Both the position numbers and the translations under genes were made by a program. The notes beneath the pieces were generated by a model. It was not told the origin of the DNA and ran no database searches. It saw nothing but the letters and a program-made list of their open reading frames with translations. A stretch of DNA of 22,491 nucleotides from Candidatus Aminicenantes bacterium UBA4085 (GTDB taxonomy: Bacteria; Acidobacteriota; Aminicenantia; Aminicenantales; UBA4085), in assembly GCA_002383325.1 (NCBI GenBank), contig DFYJ01000015.1:1-22491 (forward strand), read 5' to 3'. The stretch's first letter is position 1. Every line of letters starts with the position of its first letter. Shown here piece by piece: positions 8,391 through 15,929 of this stretch.

Positions 8391-9041
8391 ATGCGCTTCA
8401 TCCAAGTCCTTATGATCACGGCGGCCGGCCTCGCGGCGGCGTCCGCTCCGGCGGCCGGCCAGACCCGGCCGGTCGATTGCATCGCGGCGGTCGTCGAAGG
8501 GGCGGCCATCAGCCGCTTCGACGTCGAGACCGCGGAAGCCATCGGCCTGTTCGGGCCGATCGGGACTTCCGACGCGGCGGCCCGGCGAATGGCCGTGCTG
8601 GACCGTTTCATCGACCAAAAGCTCATCCTCGATCAGGTCCGATCCGCCCCGGCCGCCGACGCGGCCGCGGTCGATACCGAGTGGCGGCGCTTGTCGGCGC
8701 GCATCGGGCCCGAGGCGCTGGCCGCCCGGCTCGGCCGCCTCGGCCTGGGAGAGGTTGATCTCCGCCCCTATCTCGAGGAGCGGGTCCGCTGCCGGCGGAT
8801 CGTGGAGGAGCGCTTCGGCCGGACCATCAGCGTCAGCCTGCGCGAGATCGAGGCCTACTACGCCGACACCTACGTCCCGGCCCGGCGGGCCGAGGGGCGG
8901 GCCGCCCAGCCGCTGGTCGATGTCCTGGACGCCATCGAGGCCGAGATCAAGAAAGCCAAGATCGAGGCCCAGGCGACGGCCTGGGTCGACGGGCTGCGGG
9001 AGCAGGGCGAGGTGGAGATACGCCGCGATTGCCTCAGATAG
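8391..9041 (+). CDS. Periplasmic SurA-N-like chaperone without a PPIase domain
   Basis: This 216-residue protein has a signal peptide (about residues 1-23, AAG before QTRP) and then VDCIAAVVEGAAISRFDVE, the typical opening of a SurA/PrsA N-terminal chaperone domain. Predicted helices follow: LDRFIDQKLILDQV, a core with EEVRC-like charged turns, EIEAYYADTYVP, and a C-terminal helix-strand (KIEAQATAWVDGLREQGEVEIR) that closes the SurA-N fold. No parvulin domain is present, so prolyl isomerase activity is not expected. The role is presumably to escort unfolded outer-membrane proteins to the Omp85 machine encoded one base upstream. An unusual Cys replaces the common Arg/Lys in the first strand, and two further cysteines occur (VRCRR and DCLR). 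The start is the first ATG after the upstream stop. Confidence 0.8.
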   Translation: MRFIQVLMITAAGLAAASAPAAGQTRPVDCIAAVVEGAAISRFDVETAEAIGLFGPIGTSDAAARRMAVLDRFIDQKLILDQVRSAPAADAAAVDTEWRRLSARIGPEALAARLGRLGLGEVDLRPYLEERVRCRRIVEERFGRTISVSLREIEAYYADTYVPARRAEGRAAQPLVDVLDAIEAEIKKAKIEAQATAWVDGLREQGEVEIRRDCLR

Positions 9042-9052
9042 CGGAGCCAATA

Positions 9053-9973
9053 ATGAAGAAAGCCGTTTTTCTATTTCCCGGCCAGGGATCGCAGGCGGTC
9101 GGCATGGGCAAGAGCCTGTACGAGCGCTCCGAGGAGGTCAGGAGCCTTTTCCATGCGGCCGACGGGATCCTGGGCTTTTCGCTTTCCCGCCTCTGCTTTG
9201 AAGGGCCGGAAGACCAGCTGCGGATGACCGCCCATACCCAGCCCGCCCTCCTGGTCGTCAGCCTGGCCGCCTTCCGCCTGCTCGGGCGCGTCCCGGCGGC
9301 CGCGGCGGGACACAGTTTGGGCGAGTACTCGGCCCTGGTCGCGGCCGGATCACTCGGATTCGAGGACGCGGTGGCCCTGGTCCACAAGCGCGGCCGCTAT
9401 ATGCAGGAAGCCGTGCCGGCCGGCGTCGGCGCCATGGCCGCGGTCTTGGGCATGCCCTATGACGAGCTGGCCGGGCACCTGGCCCGCGTCGAAAGCGGCC
9501 TGGTCCAGGTCGCCAACTGGAACAGCCCCGACCAGATCGTCATCTCCGGCCACAAAGCGGCGGTTGAGGAGGCCCTGGCCCTGGCCAAGCCGCCCAAGGC
9601 GGTAATCCTCCCGGTCAGCGGGCCTTTCCACTCGCCGCTGATGAAGCCGGCCGCCGAGCGGCTAGCGGCCGATCTGGACGCGATCTCCTTCCACGATCCA
9701 GCCTTTCCCGTCGTCAACAACGTCGATGCCCAACCCATCCGGACCGGGGCCGCGGCCCGCGACGGCCTCAAGCGCCAGGTCTGCGGGCCGGTTCTCTGGA
9801 TCAAGGCCATGGAGAGCCTGCGTGAGGAGGGCATCGATGTCTTCGTCGAGATCGGGCCGGGCAAGGTCCTGTCGGGCCTGATGAAGCGCATCGGCCGCGG
9901 TTGGCCTCATCCGTTCGTTCTGGCCGGGGTGGAGGACGGGGACTCCCTGGACAAGACGTCCGCTCTCCTCTAA
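9053..9973 (+). CDS. fabD: Malonyl-CoA:ACP transacylase FabD
   Basis: FabD (306 residues) transfers malonyl from CoA to acyl carrier protein to start fatty acid elongation in the cytoplasm. The family motifs are complete: PGQGSQ (9-14, oxyanion glutamine), the nucleophile elbow GHSLGEYSAL with S88, the malonate-binding arginine region KRGRYMQEA (R113), NWNSPDQIVISG (156-166), and the catalytic histidine in GPFHSPLM (H193). A GCGGAG ribosome site at 9041-9046 selects the ATG at 9053 over an upstream in-frame ATG at 9029 inside the previous gene. The gap to the SurA-like gene is 11 bp, so it is very probably co-transcribed with the outer-membrane genes. No other fab gene is visible nearby, which is unusual. 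Confidence 0.97.
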   Translation: MKKAVFLFPGQGSQAVGMGKSLYERSEEVRSLFHAADGILGFSLSRLCFEGPEDQLRMTAHTQPALLVVSLAAFRLLGRVPAAAAGHSLGEYSALVAAGSLGFEDAVALVHKRGRYMQEAVPAGVGAMAAVLGMPYDELAGHLARVESGLVQVANWNSPDQIVISGHKAAVEEALALAKPPKAVILPVSGPFHSPLMKPAAERLAADLDAISFHDPAFPVVNNVDAQPIRTGAAARDGLKRQVCGPVLWIKAMESLREEGIDVFVEIGPGKVLSGLMKRIGRGWPHPFVLAGVEDGDSLDKTSALL

Positions 9974-9988
9974 GGGACGGGGAGAGGA

Positions 9989-10540
9989 TCAGCCCCGGCT
10001 GGGTTCGGCCCGAACCAGCCGCGGCCCGTATTTGAAGAAGACCTCGAGGCCGGAGAGGACCGCTGCCGTCAGGGCCAGCCCGAGAAAGACCCGCGGCGCG
10101 GCGGTGAAGCGGCCCAGCCACTCCGGGTTCAGCAGCAGCAGGACGATCGCCGCGCTCTCCAGCCAAACCTTGATCTTGCCGGCAGCCGAGGCGGCGATGA
10201 CGATCTCTTTGGCGGCTGCGATGGCCCGGAACCCGGTCACCGCCAGCTCGCGGCCGATGATGATCACGGCGATCCAGGCCGGGACGGCTCCGGTCTCGAC
10301 CAAACAGACGAAGGCGGCGGTCAGGAGCAGCTTGTCGGCGATGGGGTCGAGGAGCTTGCCCAGCTCGGTCACCGTATTGGTCCAGCGGGCCAGGATGCCG
10401 TCCACGGCGTCGGTCAACATGGCCAGCAGGAAGACGCCCAGGGCGGCCAGGTTGTGGCCGGGGAAGCGGAGAAGCAGGAAGGCCATCAGAACCGGAACCA
10501 GCAGGATCCGGAATGAGGTCAGGATGTTCGGCGCGTTCAC
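9989..10540 (-). CDS. pgsA: CDP-diacylglycerol-glycerol-3-phosphate 3-phosphatidyltransferase (PgsA)
   Basis: PgsA makes phosphatidylglycerol phosphate from CDP-diacylglycerol and glycerol-3-phosphate at the inner membrane. The 183-residue multi-pass protein has the full CDP-alcohol phosphotransferase signature D-x2-DG-x2-AR-x8-G-x3-D-x3-D, at D44, D47, G48, A51, R52, G61, D65 and D69. It opens with NAPNILTSFRILLVP, typical of PgsA, and has several hydrophobic segments. Its length fits the family. Translation starts at GTG (10540-10538); no Shine-Dalgarno is visible and a GATAAT -10 box lies only 11 nt upstream, so the mRNA may have almost no leader. It is convergent with fabD and divergent from the Asp-box protein gene. 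Confidence 0.96.
   Translation of the reverse strand: MNAPNILTSFRILLVPVLMAFLLLRFPGHNLAALGVFLLAMLTDAVDGILARWTNTVTELGKLLDPIADKLLLTAAFVCLVETGAVPAWIAVIIIGRELAVTGFRAIAAAKEIVIAASAAGKIKVWLESAAIVLLLLNPEWLGRFTAAPRVFLGLALTAAVLSGLEVFFKYGPRLVRAEPSRG
9996..10021. terminator. Possible hairpin between convergent fabD and pgsA
   Basis: CGGCTGGGTTCGG pairs with CGAACCAGCCG (one bulged G, about 2-nt loop). The hairpin starts 22 bp after the fabD stop and lies inside the last codons of pgsA on the opposite strand. No T-run follows on either strand, so it is not a classical intrinsic terminator. It could still slow converging polymerases. The intergenic gap itself is only 15 bp and holds nothing else. Confidence 0.3.
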
Positions 10541-10551
10541 GGCGGGCGTAG

Positions 10552-10578
10552 ATTATCCCAGTTGCCGAGCGGGGTCAA
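10552..10578 (-). promoter_or_regulatory. Probable promoter of pgsA
   Basis: On the minus strand TTGACC (10578-10573) and GATAAT (10557-10552) are spaced by 15 bp; each matches the sigma70 consensus at five of six positions. The -10 ends 11 nt before the GTG start, leaving an expected leader of about 5 nt. It lies back-to-back with the promoter at 10588-10616. Confidence 0.5.
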
Positions 10579-10587
10579 ACAGCCGGG

Positions 10588-10616
10588 TTGCATCGTTTTT
10601 CGGGCGGCATTAGAAT
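10588..10616 (+). promoter_or_regulatory. Probable promoter of the Asp-box protein/hydrolase pair
   Basis: TTGCAT (10588-10593) and TAGAAT (10611-10616) are separated by exactly 17 bp, a good sigma70-type promoter. The expected transcript start near 10623 gives a leader of about 43 nt that ends with AAGGAG (10652-10657), 8 nt before the ATG at 10666. Confidence 0.6.
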
Positions 10617-10665
10617 CGGGCCATCGTCCGCCCCGGCGGATGCCCACCTGGAAGGAGAAGACAAC

Positions 10666-13071
10666 ATGGCCCACAATCTTCCCGCCGCGCCCCGGCGTCT
10701 CGGTTCGGCTCTGGCCGTCCTGGCGGCGCTGACCGCCCTGGCCCTGGCCCAGGCTCCGGTCCGCAAGCCGGCCCGGATCACGGGCGCCGATCCGCAGAAG
10801 CGTCTGGCCGGGTATGAGACCCTGCAGAGGATGAAGGCCGACTCTCCGTCCAAGGATCTGGCCTGGCAGTTCCTCGGTCCGACCAATATCAGCGGCCGGA
10901 TCACCGACGTGGCCGTCGTCCCGCCCAAAGGCAAGGCCTATACCATCTACGCCGGCGCGGCCTCGGGCGGCGTCTGGAAGACGGACAACGAGGGCACCAC
11001 GTGGGCGCCCGTCTTCGACCAGGGCCCTTCGGCGGCTGTTGGGACGCTGGCTTTAGATCCTTCCGACCCGCAGGTCCTCTACGTCGGCACGGGTGAGGCC
11101 AACATCTTCCGAAGCTCCCAGTCGGGGACGGGGGTCTACAAGACGGCCGACGGCGGCCGGACCTGGATCCACCTGGGCCTGGCCGCGACCCAGACCATCG
11201 CCCGCATCGTGGCCCATCCGACCGACGGGAAGACGATCTACGTTGCCGCCTCCGGCCGCGAGTGGACGGCCCATCCCGAGCGAGGCATCTACAAGACCGT
11301 CGACGGCGGCGCGACCTGGGCGAACATCCTGTGCGTCGACGACGGGACGGGAGCCATCGACCTGCGCATGGACCCGGAGGATCCCCAAACCCTCTATGCC
11401 GCCACCTGGCAGCGGACGCGTCTCAAATGGAATGACCCTCGCAATACTCCGGCCTCCTCGGGCAGCGGTGTCTGGAAGACGGTCGACGGAGGCGTTTCCT
11501 GGAAGCCGATCAACGCCGGTCTGCCCGAAGCCCGTTACCGCGGCCGGATCGGGCTGGACGTCTGCCTGTCCAAGCCCGACGTCCTCTACGCTTTCGTCGA
11601 CAACTATGAGAAGTCGCGCGATCCGAGCGAGGACGAACGGTTGGACGTCTACGGCCTGCCCTCGGCCGGCATCATCAAGGGAGCCACGGTGTATCGCTCG
11701 GACGACAAGGGCGCGACCTGGAGGCAGGTGAGCGGCTTGACGCCGGAGCAGAAGTCTTTCATGGAGCGCCACTCCAACACGTACGGCTGGGTCTTCGGTC
11801 AAATCCGGGTCGACCCGAGCGACGCGGAGACCGTCTACACCATGGGCATTCCGCTGTGCGTCTCCAACGACGGCGGCCGGACCTTCCGCGTCCTGGACGG
11901 CCCGGGCGGGGACCACCATGCCCTGTGGATTGATCCCGCCAACGGCGCCTACATGGTCAAGGGCTTCGACCAAGGCGTGGCTGTGACCTACGACCGGGGG
12001 AGGAGCTGGCGCTATTTCCAGAGCCAGATCCCGGTCGCCCAGTTCTTCAACATCGCCTATGACATGGCCGCGCCGTTCAAGGTCTATGGCTCCATGCAGG
12101 ACCACGGCAGCTTCCGGGCCCCCGTCGACTTGTCGCGCGGCCGCGGCCGCATCCCGGCCCAGGAATTCCAGGACGCCCCCGGCGGGGAGGGATCCCACCA
12201 TGCCGTCGATCCGGGCAATCCGAACATCGTTTTCTCAGCAGGGTTCTACGGCACGATCGCCCGGACAGAGTATGACAAGCCCGGCCGGGCGCCCGGCCGG
12301 CCGTTCAGCAAGAGTCTTCTGCCGAAGGCCGCCGAAGGCGAGGCGCCCCTGCGGGGCCAGTGGCTGGCTCCCTTCATCCTCTCGCCCCACGATCCCGCGA
12401 CCATCTACCACGGCATGCAGCTGGTCCTGCGCTCGCGCGACCGCGGCGACACTTGGGAGCGGATCAGCTCCGACCTGAGCGCCTTCACGGCGGCGGAGAG
12501 GGGAGACATCCCGTACCATACCATCTTCGCCCTGGCCGAGTCGCCCCTGCGGGAAGGCCTGCTCTACGCCGGGACCGACGACGGCCGGGCCTGGGTCACC
12601 CGCGACGACGGCAAGAACTGGAGCGAGATCACCGCCGGCCTGCCCTACCAGAAATGGATATCCCGAATGGTCCCTTCGGGCTTCGAAGAGGCCGTGGTCT
12701 ACATGACCCAGAACGGCAAGCGCGACGACGACATCGCCCCCTATGTCTGGAAGTCCGCCGACTACGGTCGGACCTGGATCTCGATTGCTGCGAATATCCC
12801 TCTCGGCCCGATCAACGTCATCCGCGAGGACCCGGTTGACCGGAACATCCTCTACCTGGGGACCGACGGCGGCGCCTTCGTCACAACGGACCGGGGCCGG
12901 ACCTGGTCGACGCTGGGCGGCGGCCTGCCCTTCGTCTATGTCCACGACCTGATCGTCCACCCCCGCGACAACATCATCGTCATCGCCACCCATGGCCGGG
13001 GCATGTGGGCTCTGGACGCGGATCCGATTAACGGCAAGGGCCGCCGGACGCCGCCCGGCTCGGGCGATTGA
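10666..13071 (+). CDS. Exported sortilin/VPS10-like beta-propeller protein with eleven Asp-box repeats
   Basis: This 801-residue protein has a signal peptide (cleavage likely ALA28|Q29). The rest is built on BNR/Asp-box turns (S/T-x-D-x-G-x-T-W). I see eleven: KTDNEGTTW, KTADGGRTW, KTVDGGATW, KTVDGGVSW, RSDDKGATW, SNDGGRTF, TYDRGRSW, RSRDRGDTW, TRDDGKNW, KSADYGRTW and TTDRGRTW. Many are preceded by HPTDGKTIYVA-like or DPSDPQVLYVG-like strands. This pattern is typical of large bacterial sortilin/VPS10-type propellers, probably two consecutive propellers. Such proteins are secreted or periplasmic; binding or glycan/peptide processing has been proposed for relatives, but no catalytic residues can be assigned here. 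AAGGAG lies 8 nt before the ATG. The next gene follows after 11 bp, so the two are co-transcribed. Confidence 0.88.
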   Translation: MAHNLPAAPRRLGSALAVLAALTALALAQAPVRKPARITGADPQKRLAGYETLQRMKADSPSKDLAWQFLGPTNISGRITDVAVVPPKGKAYTIYAGAASGGVWKTDNEGTTWAPVFDQGPSAAVGTLALDPSDPQVLYVGTGEANIFRSSQSGTGVYKTADGGRTWIHLGLAATQTIARIVAHPTDGKTIYVAASGREWTAHPERGIYKTVDGGATWANILCVDDGTGAIDLRMDPEDPQTLYAATWQRTRLKWNDPRNTPASSGSGVWKTVDGGVSWKPINAGLPEARYRGRIGLDVCLSKPDVLYAFVDNYEKSRDPSEDERLDVYGLPSAGIIKGATVYRSDDKGATWRQVSGLTPEQKSFMERHSNTYGWVFGQIRVDPSDAETVYTMGIPLCVSNDGGRTFRVLDGPGGDHHALWIDPANGAYMVKGFDQGVAVTYDRGRSWRYFQSQIPVAQFFNIAYDMAAPFKVYGSMQDHGSFRAPVDLSRGRGRIPAQEFQDAPGGEGSHHAVDPGNPNIVFSAGFYGTIARTEYDKPGRAPGRPFSKSLLPKAAEGEAPLRGQWLAPFILSPHDPATIYHGMQLVLRSRDRGDTWERISSDLSAFTAAERGDIPYHTIFALAESPLREGLLYAGTDDGRAWVTRDDGKNWSEITAGLPYQKWISRMVPSGFEEAVVYMTQNGKRDDDIAPYVWKSADYGRTWISIAANIPLGPINVIREDPVDRNILYLGTDGGAFVTTDRGRTWSTLGGGLPFVYVHDLIVHPRDNIIVIATHGRGMWALDADPINGKGRRTPPGSGD

Positions 13072-13082
13072 GGGGATTTCCG

Positions 13083-15569
13083 ATGCGGCGCCCGGCGCTC
13101 CTCGCCCTCCTGATCGCCGCCGTCGCGGGCCTGGCCGCGGGCCCCCTCGCGGCGGCGGACGACATCGTCCTGCGGGAGGCGCTTGTACTCAAGATGCCTC
13201 GCTCCTTCCAGCGCTCGGTTCTGGCGGTGGATCCGGTGGAAGCGGCCCTGGCCGCTGGATCCTGGCGGGCTCCCCGGCCCGGAGACCGGGTCGCCTTCAC
13301 GGCTTCCGAGTCGGCCGTCTGGGAGACGCTGCGGGCCGATGAGAAGGGCTGGTTCGGCGGCCTCGGCGACGCCTATGTCCATGTCCGCGTGGCCAGCCCG
13401 CGGGCCCGGACCGCGATCCTCGATGGCCAGGGGGATGCCTATGTCTTCGTCAACGGCGAGCCCCGCATGGGGGCCAAGTACGCGGTCAAGGACGTCTACG
13501 AGTCCTGGGAGCCGCGCTTCGACTACGGGCAGGTCCCCATACCGCTGCGGCAGGGGGACAACCAATTTCTCTTTCGCTGCAACCGCGGGCGATTCAAGGC
13601 CATTCTCTCCGATCCGCCGGCGAGCCTGCTGCTCAATGGGCGCGATGCGACCCTGCCGGACATCCTGACCGGGGAGCCGTTCGAGGCCTGGGGCGCAATC
13701 GTGGTCATGAACGCCTCCGGCGAAACGCGCCGCGGCCTGACCGTGACGGCTTCCGGCCCGGGCCTGGAGACGATCACCACCGCGATCGGCGACCTCCAGC
13801 CCCACCGGGTCCGCAAGGTGCCGTTCCGGATGCGGGGGGAGGTTTCGGCCGAGCCGGGCCAGGCCTCCGTCGTCCTGACCCTGGGCCCGGCCGGAGGATC
13901 GCCGTCCTTGAACCTTCCCCTGGAGCGCAAGTCGCCCCGGCAGAATCACCGGCGGACCTTCCTCAGCTCCATCGACGGCAGCGTCCAGTACTACGCCATC
14001 CAGCCGGCCCAGGGCGCCGGGGACGGCTTCCGCCCCGGCCTGGTCCTGTCCGTGCACGGAGCCTCCGTGGAGGCGATCAACCAATCCGGCGCCTATGCCG
14101 CCAAGAGCTGGACGAGCATCGTCGCGCCGACCAACCGCCGGCCTTACGGCTTCGACTGGGAGGACTGGGGGCGCCTCGACGCCCTCGAGGTCATGGACGA
14201 CTACAAGGCCCGCTATCCCGTCGATGAGAGCCGGGTCTATTTGACCGGGCACTCCATGGGCGGCCACGGGGCCTGGATTCTGGGCGTTCTCTTCCCCGAC
14301 CGCTTTGCCGCGGTCGGCCCATCGGCTGGATGGCTCTCCTTCAAGACCTACGCCTCGCGCCAGAAAGACGAGGGCCGGACTCCGGCCGAGAAGCTCGCGG
14401 CCCGGCCGCTCCTGCAGAGCGACACCCTGGCCTTGATCAGGAACCTGGCCGGCCTGGGCGTCTACATCCTGCACGGCGACAAGGACGAGAGCGTCCCGGT
14501 GGCCCAAGCCCGGCAGATGTCGGAAGCGCTGGCCGGGTTCCACAAGGACTTCGCCTATCACGAAGAGAAGGACGCGTCCCATTGGTGGGACAGGTCGGAC
14601 GAGCCCGGGACGGACTGCGTGGACTGGGCGCCGCTCTTCGATTTCTTCGCCCGCCATGCCCGGCCTCCGGCCGGGACGGTGCGCGATGTGGCCTTCACGA
14701 CCCCCAATCCCGGCTTGACGTCCACGCGCCATTGGGCCCGCATCGAAGCCCAGGCTGTTCCGCTGACGGCCAGCTCGGTCCGCCTGCGGGTCGATCCCGG
14801 CGCCCGCCGCTTCGCCGGCACGACGGAGAACGTGGCCCGCCTGGCGCTGGATGTCTCCATGATGGGGGCGCCCGCCGTTGTCGCGGTCGACATCGACGGC
14901 CAGTCCCTGAAGGCCGAGCCGCGCGACGGGACCCTCTGGCTCTACCGGACGGGGGAAGCTTGGTCGGCCGGCGAGGCTCCCTCGCCGGCCCTCAAGGGGC
15001 CGCGCCGCAACGGGCCGTTCAAGGACGCCTTCCGCAACCGGATGCTGTTCGTTTACGGGACCGGGGGAAGCCCGGAGGAGAAGGCCTGGGCCTACGCCAA
15101 GGCCCGCTTCGACGCCGAGATGTTCCAGTACCAGGGCAACGGCTCGGTCGAGCTGCGGGCGGACCGGGACTTCGATCCGGCCGCCGAGCCCGACCGCAGC
15201 GTCATCCTCTACGGCAATGCCGCGACCCACGCCGCCTGGAAGGCCCTGTTGGCGGATTCCCCCGTCCAGGTCGGCCGCGGCTTCGTCCAGGCCGGGCCGG
15301 AGCGAATCACGGGGCGGGACTTGGCCGTCCTCTTCCTGCGCCCGCGGCCGGGCAGCGCGACGGCCTGCGTGGGAGTGGTGTCCGGGACCGGCCCTCAGGG
15401 GATGCGCCTGACCAATGCCCGGCCTTACCTCCTGGCGGGCTACGCCCTGCCCGACCTTGTCGTCTTCGACTCCGGCCGCGGAAGGCCGGAAGGCGGCGGC
15501 CTGCGCCTGGCCGGCTTCTTCGGCGCTGACTGGGGCTGGGCCGGAGGCGAGTTCGCCCGCGGCGAGTAG
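13083..15569 (+). CDS. Exported alpha/beta serine hydrolase (S9/esterase-like) with large flanking domains
   Basis: This 828-residue protein has a signal peptide (about 1-25, AAA before DD). It contains an N-terminal beta-rich, galactose-binding-like region (about 90-175, including AYVFVNGEP and VPIPLRQGDNQFLF), then a central alpha/beta hydrolase (about 290-520) and a C-terminal region of about 300 residues without a domain I can name. The catalytic triad is complete: S391 in GHSMGG, D468 in HGDKDESVP, and H500 in DASHWW. The fold resembles secreted prolyl-oligopeptidase/feruloyl-esterase relatives, so the substrate could be a peptide or a polysaccharide ester; I cannot decide which. GAGGGG (13070-13075) overlaps the previous stop and sits 7 nt before the ATG, so it is the second gene of a two-gene unit with the Asp-box protein. 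Confidence 0.87.
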   Translation: MRRPALLALLIAAVAGLAAGPLAAADDIVLREALVLKMPRSFQRSVLAVDPVEAALAAGSWRAPRPGDRVAFTASESAVWETLRADEKGWFGGLGDAYVHVRVASPRARTAILDGQGDAYVFVNGEPRMGAKYAVKDVYESWEPRFDYGQVPIPLRQGDNQFLFRCNRGRFKAILSDPPASLLLNGRDATLPDILTGEPFEAWGAIVVMNASGETRRGLTVTASGPGLETITTAIGDLQPHRVRKVPFRMRGEVSAEPGQASVVLTLGPAGGSPSLNLPLERKSPRQNHRRTFLSSIDGSVQYYAIQPAQGAGDGFRPGLVLSVHGASVEAINQSGAYAAKSWTSIVAPTNRRPYGFDWEDWGRLDALEVMDDYKARYPVDESRVYLTGHSMGGHGAWILGVLFPDRFAAVGPSAGWLSFKTYASRQKDEGRTPAEKLAARPLLQSDTLALIRNLAGLGVYILHGDKDESVPVAQARQMSEALAGFHKDFAYHEEKDASHWWDRSDEPGTDCVDWAPLFDFFARHARPPAGTVRDVAFTTPNPGLTSTRHWARIEAQAVPLTASSVRLRVDPGARRFAGTTENVARLALDVSMMGAPAVVAVDIDGQSLKAEPRDGTLWLYRTGEAWSAGEAPSPALKGPRRNGPFKDAFRNRMLFVYGTGGSPEEKAWAYAKARFDAEMFQYQGNGSVELRADRDFDPAAEPDRSVILYGNAATHAAWKALLADSPVQVGRGFVQAGPERITGRDLAVLFLRPRPGSATACVGVVSGTGPQGMRLTNARPYLLAGYALPDLVVFDSGRGRPEGGGLRLAGFFGADWGWAGGEFARGE

Positions 15570-15575
15570 AGGCGC

Positions 15576-15809
15576 CTACTGTAGGAGTTCCAATCTCATC
15601 TCCGGGAGGGCGATTAGGAGTATCGTCCCGGCGGCTTCGGGCTCTATTCGCCTTTTCCCACAACTCTCTTCGGCGCCTGCGGCGCTTCGCTGTCCTCGTC
15701 GGAACATCGCTTCGATGGTTCCCGCGAGGGCGGAACTCCGCATCCTTGACTTACCGATTACATTGATCACCCACTCCATCACGATTTCATTTGATTGTCG
15801 CGTGCTCAA
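15576..15809 (-). other. 77-codon open frame inside the inverted-repeat element, coding status doubtful
   Basis: On the minus strand a TTG-started frame of 77 codons runs from the element's centre through its left arm. It begins around STRQSNEIVMEWVINVIG and ends LPEMRLELLQ. I recognise no family and see no clear ribosome site. It is recorded because it is open through a region whose composition differs from the flanking genes. It may be a remnant or a chance frame. Confidence 0.15.
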
Positions 15810-15917
15810 ACATCCCTCGGCGCCCGCTGGGCGCCCTCAGAGAATTGTGGAAAAAGGCTGAGCCCTTGCAATTTCGCCGTTGGCCGACACCCCTAATCGC
15901 CCGTTTTTCCCGGAGAT
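15598..15917. repeat. Long imperfect inverted repeat (MITE/REP-like element or structured RNA)
   Basis: This fills most of the 457-bp gap 15570-16026. Blocks pair colinearly from outside in: ATCTCCGGGA (15598-15607) with 15908-15917, 10/10; GGGCGATTAGG (15608-15618) with 15892-15902, 11/11; AGGAGTATCG (15616-15625) with 15885-15894, 8/10; GGGCTC (15639-15644) with 15860-15865; CCTTTTCCCACAACTCTCT (15651-15669) with 15839-15857, 17/19. Each arm ends inside with a GC hairpin: GCGCC-TGC-GGCGC (15673-15685) and GGCGCCC-GCT-GGGCGCC (15819-15835). The centre (about 15690-15812) is more AT-rich than the genes around it. No transposase is present. A non-autonomous element is the simplest reading; a folded transcript is an alternative. 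The remainder of the gap holds a short palindrome CCTAC-T-GTAGG (15575-15585) and the promoter for the next gene. Confidence 0.75.
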
Positions 15918-15929
15918 GGGGGGGGCGCA

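Noticed and set aside
5888..8626. 912-codon minus-strand frame opposite the Omp85 gene
   Set aside because: Shadow of high third-position GC; it has no recognisable domain and the plus-strand product is certain.
12936..15230. 764-codon minus-strand frame opposite the serine hydrolase
   Set aside because: GC-rich antisense shadow: low-complexity G/R/P-rich protein with no motif, while the plus strand has a full catalytic triad and signal peptide.
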